A DNA stretch of 64,000 nucleotides from Kaistella sp. 97-N-M2 (GCF_021513235.1 NZ_CP090976.1:2418001-2482000), one strand, 5' to 3'. Positions 41,535-53,589 are shown, counted from the first letter of the stretch. Numbers and translations: made by a program. Notes: generated from the sequence alone by a model not told the origin.

Positions 41535-42905
41535 ATGGACGTGTTTATTTGGAACATGGCAATCTCGTTCCAGCTGCTTTTTATCGTTATAAGTGGAGTC
41601 ATCTTTATTTATATCGGCGAAAAAAGCTTCAAGTATTATGTTCTCTACAACATATGCCTCGTTTTGTATTTGTTAAGCCGCAATGATTCCAATTATTACA
41701 ATTTTCAACATATCATTTCAGATTTTATGGGCACGGCGAATGCTGAAGTGTTTATGCACCTGCTCAATTTTTTTATTCAGGTTGTGTTTTATGCATTGTA
41801 CAGTATTTTCGCCCTTTATTTTCTTGACCTGGATAAAAAAGTTAAAAAATTCTTCTTTACAGTCATCTGGATTCTTCGCGCATTAATCGCGGTTTTTTTC
41901 CTTTTTGCGGTGGTTTGTTTTATCCTGAAAAATCCGAATCTCTATATCGGTCTTTACTCCTTTATTTTTCTTCCTGTGATGCTGGGCGTATTTTTCATCA
42001 GCGTTGTACGCGCGTTGCAGCATTCCGGGAAGCATAAGGAATATTTTCTCTTTGGCGTTTGTACGTACGTCTTTTGTGCGCTTGTCGCCTTTTTCGGCAC
42101 TTTTATTCCATCCTTACACATCAAAAATCCAATTTCATTTTTCTACGTGGGAATTGTCTTCGAGACCATTTTTTTTAGTCTGGGCCTTGCCTTTAAAATT
42201 AAATTGATAAATGATGAAAAAAACAGGGTAAGCAATCTGGTTTTAAAACATAAACACCAGCAGCAGATCAGCAAACTGAAAGGATTGCTGGAGGGCGAAG
42301 AAAAGGAAAGAAACCGGATTGCGGCGGAACTTCACGACGGAATTGCCGGCGACTTATTTGCCCTTAAATTTAATGTTGCCAATTTAAATCGTGCGGAATA
42401 TGGTGCGCAGTACGAAGAAATTCTGACGGAAATTTCGCAGATTATCGATAAATCATGTGTCCAGATCCGCGAGATTTCCCATAATCTGTCGCCCTCAACC
42501 ATAACCAATTTTGGTCTCCTGCAGGCAGTTCACGATTATTGTAAAAAAGCGGCGAAGATCTACAACATCAAAATAGATTTTGCTTTTTCGGGGGAAAAGA
42601 TCGACCTCGGTACCGCCAACGAAACTCATATTTACCGCATTCTTCAGGAGCTCATTAATAATATTGTAAAACATTCTGAAGCCAGTTCTGCGCAGGTCCT
42701 TATCGAAAATTATTCTTCGAAAATGACCATTAGTGTGAAAGACAATGGCAAAGGTTTTTCCCCGAAAATGTTCTCGAACGGCATTGGTTTAAATAATATC
42801 GAATCCCGCATCACTTTTCTGGAAGCGGTGCTGAATAAAGTAAGCGACCACCGGGGAACTTCCTATACCATCGATTTTGACGCTGATAAAATACGTAAAG
42901 CCTGA
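41535..42905 (+). CDS. Sensor histidine kinase, HisKA_3 type, orphan
   Basis: 456 residues. The first 230 hold about seven membrane helices resembling the 7TMR-DISM sensor module, followed by a coiled-coil linker (KHKHQQQISKLKGLLEGEEK). The dimerisation and phosphoacceptor domain is of the NarX/DesK type, with H267 in RIAAELHDGIAGD; the ATPase domain has ELINNIVKHSEASSA (N box), DNGKGF (G1) and GIGLNNIESR (G2). Such kinases pair with NarL-type response regulators, but none is adjacent in either direction. Signal and target are unknown. Confidence 0.88.
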   Translation: MDVFIWNMAISFQLLFIVISGVIFIYIGEKSFKYYVLYNICLVLYLLSRNDSNYYNFQHIISDFMGTANAEVFMHLLNFFIQVVFYALYSIFALYFLDLDKKVKKFFFTVIWILRALIAVFFLFAVVCFILKNPNLYIGLYSFIFLPVMLGVFFISVVRALQHSGKHKEYFLFGVCTYVFCALVAFFGTFIPSLHIKNPISFFYVGIVFETIFFSLGLAFKIKLINDEKNRVSNLVLKHKHQQQISKLKGLLEGEEKERNRIAAELHDGIAGDLFALKFNVANLNRAEYGAQYEEILTEISQIIDKSCVQIREISHNLSPSTITNFGLLQAVHDYCKKAAKIYNIKIDFAFSGEKIDLGTANETHIYRILQELINNIVKHSEASSAQVLIENYSSKMTISVKDNGKGFSPKMFSNGIGLNNIESRITFLEAVLNKVSDHRGTSYTIDFDADKIRKA

Positions 42906-42975
42906 TGTTTCTCAGAAATTGGAAAAAGATTCCAATTAAATTATTGAATTTAAATCCCTAATCTAAAAAATCATT

Positions 42976-42983
42976 TATATTTG
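42976..42983 (+). promoter_or_regulatory. Candidate -7 box of the bifunctional nuclease gene
   Basis: TATATTTG, a perfect TAnnTTTG match, 5 bases before the ATG of the downstream gene, giving a nearly leaderless transcript. Confidence 0.45.
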
Positions 42984-42988
42984 TAGCT

Positions 42989-43585
42989 ATGGATTACAAA
43001 AGACTAATCATACGCGGTATTTCTTACAGCCAAACACAGTCTGGAGCCTATGCGCTCCTTTTAGAGCACGAAGAAAGCAACGTTAAATTGCCCGTAGTAA
43101 TAGGAAATTTCGAGGCGCAGTCAATTTCTTTAGGTTTAGAAAAAGATATTCACCCTCCACGCCCTTTAACACACGATTTGTTTGCAAAATTTGTAACCTC
43201 TGCCAATTATACGCTGACTTCTGTTATTATTTACCAGATCATCGACGGCGTATTTTTTTCCAATATCAATTTCAAAAATAACGACAACGAGGAGGAGCTT
43301 ATATTGGATGCCCGAACTTCGGATGCTGTGGCGATGGCAGTTCGTTTTGAAGTACCCATTTACACAACGCAACAGGTTTTGAGTGAGGCCGGAATTCTTT
43401 TGGAACTGGATAATCCTGCAACGATAGACGAGAATTTTTCTCCGCTGGAGGCTGAAGGCAATTTGGCATCGTTTCCTTTGGAAGATCTCCATAAACTCCT
43501 GGAGGATGCGGTGAAAGATGAAGATTTCGATGCAGCGCTGGAAATTCAACAGGAAATTAAAAGAAGAAATAAAAAAATAGAATAA
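42989..43585 (+). CDS. Bifunctional nuclease family protein (DUF151) with C-terminal UVR motif
   Basis: 198 residues. The N-terminal DUF151 domain (about 1-135) has the conserved LPVVIGNFEAQSISLGLE, the RPLTHDLF motif and LDARTSDAVAMAVRFEVPIY. The C-terminal 40 residues (LHKLLEDAVKDEDFDAALEI) form a UVR-type helical hairpin, as in UvrB and ClpC. A bifunctional DNase/RNase role is known only for distant plant and mycobacterial homologues; the Bacteroidota form has no assigned role. It precedes the nucleoside permease by 17 bases, so the two are likely one operon. Confidence 0.87.
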   Translation: MDYKRLIIRGISYSQTQSGAYALLLEHEESNVKLPVVIGNFEAQSISLGLEKDIHPPRPLTHDLFAKFVTSANYTLTSVIIYQIIDGVFFSNINFKNNDNEEELILDARTSDAVAMAVRFEVPIYTTQQVLSEAGILLELDNPATIDENFSPLEAEGNLASFPLEDLHKLLEDAVKDEDFDAALEIQQEIKRRNKKIE

Positions 43586-43602
43586 AATTTGATAAAGAAA
43601 TT

Positions 43603-44862
43603 ATGAATTTAAAATTACGACTTACCGTACTCTCTTTTCTGCAGTTTTTTGTTTGGGGAGCCTGGCTCATTACCATCGGAGTTTATTGGTTCGGCACAAA
43701 ACAATGGGGCGGCGAAGAATTCGGAAAAGTTTTTGCAACTTTAGGAATTGCTTCTCTTTTAATGCCTGCAATAACCGGTATTATTGCTGACCGCTGGATT
43801 AATGCAGAAAAACTGTTTGGTATTTTACATATTTTATACGGTATTGTTTTATTTTTCCTGCCTTCCGTAACAACTCCCGACAACTTTTTCTGGGTCATGC
43901 TTCTTGCTATGATGTTCTATATGCCCACCATTTCGCTGTCCAATTCAATTGCGTACTACGTTTTAAAAAATAACGATTACGATGTTGTAAAAGTCTTTCC
44001 ACCCATTCGCGTGTGGGGAACGATTGGATTTATTGCAGCCATGTGGATCACCAATTTAACCGGTAACAAAGCATCCGGAAACCAGTTTTATATCGCCGCT
44101 GTGGTCGCTATCATTTTAGGAATATATGCCTTTACATTACCGAAATGTCCGCCCCAGAATTTGATTCCCGCAAATGCGAGTTTGTCTGAAAAATTAGGCC
44201 TAAATGCTTTCTCTTTGTTTAAAGATTACAAAATGGCCTTGTTCTTTTTCTTCTCCATGTTCCTCGGTGCTGCGCTGCAGTTGACCAATATGTATGGAGA
44301 TACGTATCTGTCGGATTTTGGGAAGATCCCTGAATATGCAGACAGTTTCGTGGTGAAAAGATCAACTTTAATTATGTCTATCTCCCAGATTTCCGAAACA
44401 CTTTTCATTCTCGCAATTCCCTTCTTTTTGAGCCGATACGGAATTAAAAACGTGATGCTCATCTCCATGTTTGCGTGGGTTTTGCGCTTCGGTCTGTTCG
44501 CTTATGGCGTTCCGGTGGGCTTTGGTCTCGGATTAATTGTCCTGTCGTGTATCGTTTATGGCATGGCGTTCGACTTTTTTAATATTTCGGGGTCTCTTTT
44601 TGTAGAAACTACAACCGATTATAAAATCCGTTCTTCCGCTCAGGGGCTTTTTATGATGATGACAAACGGTTTTGGCGCCATTGCCGGAAGTTTGGTAAGC
44701 GGTTGGCTCATTCAAAAATATTTTTCTCTCCCGAATGGCGATAAAATGTGGCACGAAATCTGGCTCGTATTTGCCGCTTACGCTTTGGTTATCGCGGTTT
44801 TGTTTGCTGTAATGTTCAAGCATAAACATGATCCGGCAGTTCTTGCAGAAGTACGACATTAG
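43603..44862 (+). CDS. Nucleoside permease (NupG/XapB-like MFS)
   Basis: 419 residues with twelve membrane helices. The N-terminus LRLTVLSFLQFFVWGAWLIT and GKVFATLGIASLLMPAITGI, then ADRWINAEKLF, match the nucleoside:H+ symporter branch of the MFS. It would import nucleosides for salvage, fitting the presence of uridine kinase at 31 kb, although that is not adjacent. It follows the DUF151 gene closely and ends before a perfect-palindrome terminator. Confidence 0.9.
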   Translation: MNLKLRLTVLSFLQFFVWGAWLITIGVYWFGTKQWGGEEFGKVFATLGIASLLMPAITGIIADRWINAEKLFGILHILYGIVLFFLPSVTTPDNFFWVMLLAMMFYMPTISLSNSIAYYVLKNNDYDVVKVFPPIRVWGTIGFIAAMWITNLTGNKASGNQFYIAAVVAIILGIYAFTLPKCPPQNLIPANASLSEKLGLNAFSLFKDYKMALFFFFSMFLGAALQLTNMYGDTYLSDFGKIPEYADSFVVKRSTLIMSISQISETLFILAIPFFLSRYGIKNVMLISMFAWVLRFGLFAYGVPVGFGLGLIVLSCIVYGMAFDFFNISGSLFVETTTDYKIRSSAQGLFMMMTNGFGAIAGSLVSGWLIQKYFSLPNGDKMWHEIWLVFAAYALVIAVLFAVMFKHKHDPAVLAEVRH

Positions 44863-44885
44863 AAAAAAGATACTAAAAAACGATC

Positions 44886-44918
44886 AAAACACACTTTTCG
44901 AAAAGTGTGTTTTTTTTT
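44886..44918 (+). terminator. Terminator between the nucleoside permease and thiolase genes
   Basis: A perfect palindrome (AAACACACTTTTCG and complement) followed by more than eight T. Confidence 0.85.
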
Positions 44919-44954
44919 GTAATTTGCGTACTCAATAAAATTAAATAAAAGGTA

Positions 44955-46133
44955 ATGAAAGAAGTATTTATCGTATCGGCCGTAAGAACACCCATGGGAA
45001 GTTTTCTGGGTAGCTTGGCAACGGTTCCGGCTACAAAATTAGGTTCAACAGCCATTAAAGGCGCATTAGAAAGAATAAATCTCGATCCGAAATTGGTTCA
45101 GGAAGTTTATATGGGCAATGTTCTGCAGGCAGGCGAGGGCCAGGCCCCAGCGCGCCAGGCAGCTCTGGGCGCAGGTTTGTCTAACGAAACACCTTCCACA
45201 ACCATCAACAAAGTCTGCGCTTCCGGAATGAAAGCCGTTACCATGGCTGCCCAATCCATCAAGGCCGGTGATCAGGATATTATTGTTGCCGGAGGAATGG
45301 AAAATATGTCCTCGGTGCCGCATTATTATAACGCCAGAAATGCGACAAAGTTAGGCGATGTGAAAATGCAGGACGGAATGCTTCTCGACGGTTTGGTTGA
45401 TGTTTACGGAAAAGTACATATGGGCGTTTGCGCCGAAAAATGTGCGGCAGAATATGGTTTTTCGCGCGAAGACCAGGATAATTTTGCGATAGAATCTTAC
45501 CAGCGTTCGGCCAAAGCCTGGAGCGAAGGAAGATTTAAGGATGAGATTGTTTCTGTAGAAATTCCGCAGAGAAAAGGCGATGCAGTTATTTTTTCGCAAG
45601 ATGAAGAATTTAAAGCCGTGAAATTTGATAAAATCCCGTCTTTGCCTACCGTTTTTCAAAAGGAAAATGGAACGGTAACCGCAGCAAATGCCTCAACGCT
45701 GAATGATGGCGCTTCCGCTTTGGTTTTAATGTCTAAAGAAAAAATGGAAGAGTTAGGCATGAAACCTTTGGCAAAAATTATTTCTTACGCAGATGCAGCG
45801 CACGAACCCGAATTTTTCACCACCGCGCCCTCAAAAGCTTTACCGATCGCCTTGAAAAAAGCCGGACTCGAAATTAGCGATATCGATTTTTTCGAATTCA
45901 ACGAAGCTTTTTCAGTAGTAGGTTTAGCCAACAATAAAATCCTGGGACTGGATGCCAGCAAAGTTAATGTAAACGGAGGTGCAGTTTCGCTGGGTCATCC
46001 ACTGGGCAGTTCGGGCAGCCGAATTATTGTAACGCTCATCAATATCTTGAAGCAGAATAACGGTAAATACGGCGCTGCTGCAATTTGCAACGGCGGCGGC
46101 GGCGCAAGTGCCATCGTTATAGAGAATATTTAA
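44955..46133 (+). CDS. atoB: Acetyl-CoA C-acetyltransferase (thiolase)
   Basis: 392 residues. The nucleophile C88 is in TTINKVCASGMK; the C-terminal histidine is in SLGHPLGSSGSR and the second cysteine in AAICNGGGGASA. The sequence is closer to biosynthetic/degradative acetoacetyl-CoA thiolases than to the FadA at 21.6 kb. Candidate roles are the first step of the mevalonate pathway (a mevalonate kinase is at 47.8 kb) or branched-chain and short-chain fatty acid turnover. It lacks the MarR operator. A hairpin terminator follows 22 bases after its stop. Confidence 0.9.
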   Translation: MKEVFIVSAVRTPMGSFLGSLATVPATKLGSTAIKGALERINLDPKLVQEVYMGNVLQAGEGQAPARQAALGAGLSNETPSTTINKVCASGMKAVTMAAQSIKAGDQDIIVAGGMENMSSVPHYYNARNATKLGDVKMQDGMLLDGLVDVYGKVHMGVCAEKCAAEYGFSREDQDNFAIESYQRSAKAWSEGRFKDEIVSVEIPQRKGDAVIFSQDEEFKAVKFDKIPSLPTVFQKENGTVTAANASTLNDGASALVLMSKEKMEELGMKPLAKIISYADAAHEPEFFTTAPSKALPIALKKAGLEISDIDFFEFNEAFSVVGLANNKILGLDASKVNVNGGAVSLGHPLGSSGSRIIVTLINILKQNNGKYGAAAICNGGGGASAIVIENI

Positions 46134-46155
46134 TTTTTATAAGCTTTAAAATCAG

Positions 46156-46207
46156 ACCATTAAGAATAAGCAGTGATTTTTATCCTGAATTCTTAATGGT
46201 TTTTTTA
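46156..46207 (+). terminator. Terminator after atoB
   Basis: A perfect 12-bp stem (ACCATTAAGAAT / ATTCTTAATGGT) with a 21-base loop, followed by seven T. Confidence 0.85.
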
Positions 46208-46233
46208 TTTTTGTTCAACTAATTTTTTCCAAA

Positions 46234-47724
46234 ATGCCAGAAAACGCAGATTTGCAGACGCCAAACATCAAGAATAATCCAAAAATCATGAAAGCTTGGG
46301 CTTTGTATGATTGGGCAAATTCTGTTTATTCTCTCGTCATTACTTCCACCATTTTCCCTATTTATTATTCCATTTTAACCACCGCTTCGGAACGGAGTGA
46401 GTATGTAAAGGAAACAGGCCACTGGATTAAAGTTCCGGTGCGCCACATGATCACCGTTTTTGGCAAAGAATATCAACCAGATGCAATTTACGGGTACTCT
46501 CTCACCATTTCCTTTTTAATTGTGGTTTTGCTTTCTCCCATCCTATCTTCGCTGGCAGACACCATCGGAAACAAAAAATCTTTTCTGCAGTTTTTCTGCT
46601 ATCTGGGCGCGACATCCTGTATGGGACTGGCGATGTTTACAGGTATGCAAAACGTTTTCCTCGGTTTGCTGTTCAGTATTACGGCGAGTGTCGGTTTTTG
46701 GGGGAGTTTGGTTTTCTACAATTCGTTTCTTCCCGATATTGCGACGCCGGATAAACAGGATGCGCTTTCCGCGAAAGGCTATGTTTACGGTTATATCGGG
46801 TCGGTAGTATTGGTGGTAATCTGTTTGGTCCTGATACAGGTTTTTGCAAAAAATCCGGAAGAAGCAAAATTATACACACGAATCTCTTTTCTGCTCACCG
46901 GAGCCTGGTGGTTTGGTTTTTCCCAATATACCTTCAAACATTTGCCACAGTTTGGCAATGTGAAAGATCAGCTGCCGAAAGATTTGGTATTGCTGAATTA
47001 CAAAAACATTTTTCAGGCGCACGAAGAACAGGGTGGTGTTTGGGCAGTACTGAAGGATAACGTTAATTTTTATCTGGATGTTGTAAAAGAAAGTTTTCAC
47101 GAACTTTTCAAAGTTGGAAGAACGCTTTTCGCAGACCGGAATTTGAAATTTTTTCTTTCGAGTTTCTTCTTTTACAGCGTTGGAATGCAGACGATCTTCT
47201 TGATGGCGACGTTGTTTGGAAAAAGCGAAATCAATCTGGAGCAGGATAAATTAATCTTAACGCTTTTGCTCATTCAGATTGAAGCGATAATCGGTGCGTT
47301 GTTTTTTTCATGGCTTTCCCGAAAAATTGGAAACAAAAACGTAATTTCTATCGCAATCGTATTGTGGATTGTGGCGTGTTTATCAGCCTATTTCCTGAAC
47401 AAAGAAAACCCGAATGTCGAAACGCAGTTTTTTGTGATAGCCGGAATTATTGGTCTTGTGATGGGCGGTTTGCAGGCGATGTCGCGTTCCACCTATTCCA
47501 AACTGTTGCCGGAAGACTCGATGGATAATACGACGTTCTTCAGTTTTTATGATGTACTCGAAAAATTAGCCATTATTTTAGGAACGTTTATTTTTGCAAC
47601 CATGATCGAACAATATCATAATATGCGGTACGCAGCCTTGTCGATGTCTTTATTTTTCTTTATTGGGTTGATTTTGATTCGGTTTTTAAAAGTGAAAATG
47701 AACAAAGAAGCAGCGGTGAATTAA
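46234..47724 (+). CDS. UMF1-type MFS transporter
   Basis: 496 residues, about twelve helices. The start AWALYDWANSVYSLVITSTI is the UMF1/Atg22-like signature. A hydrophilic insert (about 55-85, SEYVKETGHWIKVPVRHM) follows the first helix and a long loop lies between helices 6 and 7 (KDNVNFYLDVVKESFHEL). This family is related to yeast Atg22, a vacuolar amino acid exporter; bacterial substrates are unknown. Monocistronic between a terminator and mvk. Confidence 0.88.
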   Translation: MPENADLQTPNIKNNPKIMKAWALYDWANSVYSLVITSTIFPIYYSILTTASERSEYVKETGHWIKVPVRHMITVFGKEYQPDAIYGYSLTISFLIVVLLSPILSSLADTIGNKKSFLQFFCYLGATSCMGLAMFTGMQNVFLGLLFSITASVGFWGSLVFYNSFLPDIATPDKQDALSAKGYVYGYIGSVVLVVICLVLIQVFAKNPEEAKLYTRISFLLTGAWWFGFSQYTFKHLPQFGNVKDQLPKDLVLLNYKNIFQAHEEQGGVWAVLKDNVNFYLDVVKESFHELFKVGRTLFADRNLKFFLSSFFFYSVGMQTIFLMATLFGKSEINLEQDKLILTLLLIQIEAIIGALFFSWLSRKIGNKNVISIAIVLWIVACLSAYFLNKENPNVETQFFVIAGIIGLVMGGLQAMSRSTYSKLLPEDSMDNTTFFSFYDVLEKLAIILGTFIFATMIEQYHNMRYAALSMSLFFFIGLILIRFLKVKMNKEAAVN

Positions 47725-47795
47725 GCAGATAATCATCAGCACTAATGGTCTCTGTTTTGCTAAACACACCGTACTTCAGCTAATAAAAATTTTCT

Positions 47796-47803
47796 TAACT
47801 TTG
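47796..47803 (+). promoter_or_regulatory. Candidate -7 box of mvk
   Basis: TAACTTTG, a perfect TAnnTTTG match, 30 bases before the mevalonate kinase ATG. Confidence 0.5.
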
Positions 47804-47833
47804 CAACTGAAAATCAGTGGATTAAATTAGAAC

Positions 47834-48760
47834 ATGACAAATCCTTTATTTTACGCAAAAATACTTTTGTTCGGTGAATACGGCATTATTGAAGATTCAC
47901 AGGGGCTTACTTTACCGTACAGTTTTTATAAAGGTGCACTAAAATTTTCCGAACTCGAAAACGATTTTGAAAAAGAATCTAATGTTTCGCTTCAAAATTA
48001 CGCCGTTTACTTAAAGGATTTAAAACTTCCCGAGTCTTACCAGATCAGCATTTCCAAATTCCAGAAAGACATTCGTGCCGGACTTTTCTTCGATTCGAAT
48101 ATCCCGCAAGGTTATGGCGTTGGAAGTTCCGGTGCCTTAGTTGCCGCTATTTTCGAAAGATATTCTATTCGAACGTATCTCCCGGAACATATATCAAAGG
48201 ACGAACTGAAAGATCTTAAAAAAGTCTTTGGCGAAATGGAAAGTTATTTCCACGGAAAAAGTTCGGGCATCGACCCGCTGATTTGCTACATGAATCTTCC
48301 CATTCTTATTGAAAACCGCGAAAACGTTAATAAAGTTGCTATTCCGGCGAGTGAAGAAGGAAAAGGCGCGATTTTTTTAATCGATTCTGGAATGACGGGC
48401 GAAACCGGACCAATGGTACAGATTTTCTTCGAAAAAATGAAAACCGAAGGATTCCGCAAAACAATGAAAGAAGAGTTCATTCGCTACAACAACGCTTGTA
48501 TCGACGCTTTTCTAAAAAAAGAAATGACGCCGCTCTTCCGAAATTTAAAAAGTCTTTCCGTTTGGGCGTACGAACATTTTAAACCGATGATTCCCGAAAG
48601 TATTTACAAGGCCTGGAAAAATGGTCTCGATACGAACGCCTATTATCTGAAACTCTGCGGAAGCGGAGGTGGCGGTTATATTTTAGGTTTTACCAAAGAT
48701 TATGAAAAAGCTGAAAAAATGCTGGACGGCTTTCACAAAGAAGTGATTTACAGATTCTAA
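47834..48760 (+). CDS. mvk: Mevalonate kinase (GHMP kinase)
   Basis: 308 residues of the GHMP superfamily. The N-terminus FYAKILLFGEYGIIEDSQGL and the ATP-binding loop IPQGYGVGSSGALVAAI (residues 90-106) are typical of the flavobacterial mevalonate kinase; KSSGIDPLICYMN and the C-terminal CGSGGGGYILGF complete the fold. Flavobacteriia make isopentenyl diphosphate by the mevalonate route, and this step phosphorylates mevalonate. Downstream, a UbiA prenyltransferase gene (frameshifted) and an RNA pseudouridine synthase gene follow, an order known from relatives. Other mevalonate genes are not in the window. Confidence 0.9.
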   Translation: MTNPLFYAKILLFGEYGIIEDSQGLTLPYSFYKGALKFSELENDFEKESNVSLQNYAVYLKDLKLPESYQISISKFQKDIRAGLFFDSNIPQGYGVGSSGALVAAIFERYSIRTYLPEHISKDELKDLKKVFGEMESYFHGKSSGIDPLICYMNLPILIENRENVNKVAIPASEEGKGAIFLIDSGMTGETGPMVQIFFEKMKTEGFRKTMKEEFIRYNNACIDAFLKKEMTPLFRNLKSLSVWAYEHFKPMIPESIYKAWKNGLDTNAYYLKLCGSGGGGYILGFTKDYEKAEKMLDGFHKEVIYRF

Positions 48761-48812
48761 AAACTAAGTCGGAATATTTGAAAATTGTTTTATTCTTATT
48801 CGGCTTAATTTT

Positions 48813-49701
48813 ATGAAAAACCCTTTATTTTACCGTATTTCACAACTTATAGGTTTCCTTTTGGGAGCCCGTGTTTTTGTTGCCTTACTGCTCACTTTTG
48901 CACTTTATGTATCCACTTTTTTTCTTTTCAACACCGAAGAGAGTTTGCGCAATTTTGTTTTCGATTTTAAAGTTCACGGGATCATATTTTGCACGGTATT
49001 AAGTATTTTGGCGGGGGGATTATCAACCAGTTTTACGACCGCGAGAAAGACCAGCTCACGAAGCCTTTTCGGACGAGAATCCAAAGTTTTTTAAAGCAGA
49101 AATATTTTCTTTACGCCTATTTAATTTTAAATTTAATTTCGCTTGGCACTGCGTTTTTAATTTCGCCGCGCGTTTTCTTTTTTTTCTTATCTACCAGTTT
49201 CTCATGTGGTTTTACAGCCATAAACTCAGCAAGATTGTTGTTATAAATAATTTAACCTTCGTTAGTTTAACCGTGTATCCCTTTTTTGGAATGTGGGTTT
49301 ATTACCAAACTTTTTCGGCTAAAATTTTTCTAATGGCCGTCTTTCTTTTTCTCATTTTGATTATGATCGATATGGTGAAAGATCTCTTAACAAAGAACGC
49401 AGACAAGATTTTCGGGTACGCAACCGTTCCAAATGTCTTCGGAAATTCAGTTTCTAAGATTATTTTGAGCGTTCTTACCGTTGTTTTAATGATGATTTCG
49501 ATGTTAATCGTTAGACGCGAAGGAATTCACAATATCATGAACTTGTATTTTGCCGTAGGTCTTTTCGTACTTGTTTTTGCGCTTTACTTACTTTTGGGCA
49601 AGCAGAAAAAACACAATTTTTTCGTCCTCAATATTCTCCGCGTCTGGGTTTTCTTTGGGATTCTCGCCATGCTGCTCGACGGATTGATCAACAGATTCTA
49701 A
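48813..49701 (+). pseudogene. UbiA-family prenyltransferase broken by two homopolymer frameshifts
   Basis: Three consecutive reading frames together give one UbiA-like protein of about 295 residues: 48813 to about 49017 (start MKNPLFYRISQLIGFLLGAR), then to about 49195 with the first Asp motif NQFYDREKD, then to 49701 with MWFYSHKLSKIVVIN and the second Asp motif DMVKDLLTKNADKIFGYATV. The joins fall in a run of six G (49013-49018) and a run of eight T (49188-49195), each apparently missing one base. With both bases restored the frame is continuous. UbiA enzymes join isoprenoid chains to acceptors; flavobacterial neighbours of mvk are often annotated as geranylgeranylglycerol-phosphate or related transferases. 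May be intact in the organism. Confidence 0.85.
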
Positions 49702-49773
49702 AGCGTCTTTCACGTTAATTTTTTTTATCCACAAATTTAATAGGGAAAAATTGTACTTCTGTTTCGCCATTTA

Positions 49774-49802
49774 TTGTTACTTCTAAAAATACCTTATCTT
49801 TG
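49774..49802 (+). promoter_or_regulatory. Promoter of the RluB-like gene
   Basis: TTG at 49774-49776, an 18-base spacer, then TATCTTTG at 49795-49802: a full match to the Bacteroidota housekeeping promoter, 19 bases before the ATG. Confidence 0.7.
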
Positions 49803-49821
49803 CAGATAAATTTTTCAGACA

Positions 49822-50928
49822 ATGAGCAGAGATAGAAACAGTAAGAGCAAACCGAAACGAATAAGCAAGATTTCCAATTCCGGAAGTCCTTCCAAACCTC
49901 GTACCCAAAAATCTGCACGACCACGCGTTGAAAAATCCGAAGAGTCTAAAGAACCGAAAGCGCCCAAAGAACCGCGGTTAATGTCGCAATCTGAAGCCAA
50001 AAGCTACGAAAAATCATTTGACCGAACGTCTAAGCCTACGGGAAAAAGATCCGGAAAATCATTTGATACGCGCGACAAATACGTGAAAGGCGACAGCAAA
50101 TTTGGCGGCAAAAAGCTTTTCAAAAATTACGTAAGACCGGAAGACGAAGGTGAAAAGACAAGATCTTTCGTTCAAAAAAGAAGATTCGATAAACTGGCGA
50201 AAGAAGTTCCGAAAGAGACAATCCGTTTAAATAAATATATTGCCAACTCCGGGATTTGTTCCCGAAGAGAGGCAGACGAGCTTATAACTCAAGGTTTAGT
50301 TGTGGTTAACGGCGCTGTGGTGACCGAAATGGGATACCAGGTGCAAAAAACCGATAAAGTAATTTTCGACGGACAGGGCATTACGCCGGAAAAACCCGTA
50401 TATGTTCTTCTGAACAAACCGAAAGGTTATATCTCCACGACGAAAGACGAGAAAGCCCGGAAAACGGTGATGGATCTCGTCGCAAATGCCTCGCCGTACC
50501 GCGTTTTTCCTGTGGGTAGACTGGACCGCTCGACAACCGGCGTTATTTTGTTGACCAATGATGGTCACATGACTAAGAAGCTGACGCATCCGTCTTTCAA
50601 CATGAAAAAAATATATCACGTTACGCTGGACCGGAAATTGGATCGTGCGGATCTTAACGCCATTGCAGAAGGAATTCGTTTGGAAGAAGGCGTTGCCGAA
50701 GTCGACAGTATTTCTTACATCGAAGGCAAACCCAAAAACGAAGTCGGCATCGAAATCCACATCGGCTGGAACAGAGTAGTACGCAGAATTTTCCAAAGAT
50801 TGGGCTACGAAGTTGAGTTGTTGGACCGCGTTATGTTTGCAGGACTAACGAAGAAAAACATCAAACGTGGACACTGGCGGATCCTGACTGAACTGGAAGT
50901 CAATAATTTAAAAATGATGAGTTCTTAA
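49822..50928 (+). CDS. rluB: rRNA pseudouridine synthase, RluB-like, with long basic N-terminus
   Basis: 368 residues. The first 130 are a disordered Lys/Arg/Ser/Glu-rich arm (SRDRNSKSKPKRISKISNSG and repeats of that composition). An S4 domain follows at about 134-180 (RLNKYIANSGICSRREADEL), then the RsuA-family catalytic domain with D235 in GRLDRSTTG. It isomerises a uridine in 23S rRNA; the RluB-like site (U2605) is the best guess. Long basic arms on RluB proteins are common in Bacteroidota and probably aid RNA binding. A full promoter lies just upstream. Confidence 0.9.
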   Translation: MSRDRNSKSKPKRISKISNSGSPSKPRTQKSARPRVEKSEESKEPKAPKEPRLMSQSEAKSYEKSFDRTSKPTGKRSGKSFDTRDKYVKGDSKFGGKKLFKNYVRPEDEGEKTRSFVQKRRFDKLAKEVPKETIRLNKYIANSGICSRREADELITQGLVVVNGAVVTEMGYQVQKTDKVIFDGQGITPEKPVYVLLNKPKGYISTTKDEKARKTVMDLVANASPYRVFPVGRLDRSTTGVILLTNDGHMTKKLTHPSFNMKKIYHVTLDRKLDRADLNAIAEGIRLEEGVAEVDSISYIEGKPKNEVGIEIHIGWNRVVRRIFQRLGYEVELLDRVMFAGLTKKNIKRGHWRILTELEVNNLKMMSS

Positions 50929-50946
50929 ATTCAAATCAAAAAATAG

Positions 50947-50976
50947 AAAACCTTCTCTTGCCTGAAGGTTTTTTTC
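50947..50976 (+). terminator. Terminator of rluB
   Basis: Stem AAAACCTTC / GAAGGTTTT with an 8-base loop and a T run, 19 bases after the stop. Confidence 0.85.
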
Positions 50977-51000
50977 TGAAATTTAATGAATTTTCAAGAT

Positions 51001-51032
51001 CAAAAAAAACTTCCCGAAATTATCGGGAAGTC
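51001..51032 (-). terminator. Terminator of icd
   Basis: On the minus strand ACTTCCCGA / TCGGGAAGT forms a 9-bp stem with a 5-base loop followed by eight T, 28 bases after the icd stop. Confidence 0.87.
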
Positions 51033-51059
51033 TTTGTTTTAAACTAATTCGGGAATTGA

Positions 51060-53589
<2,530 letters not shown>

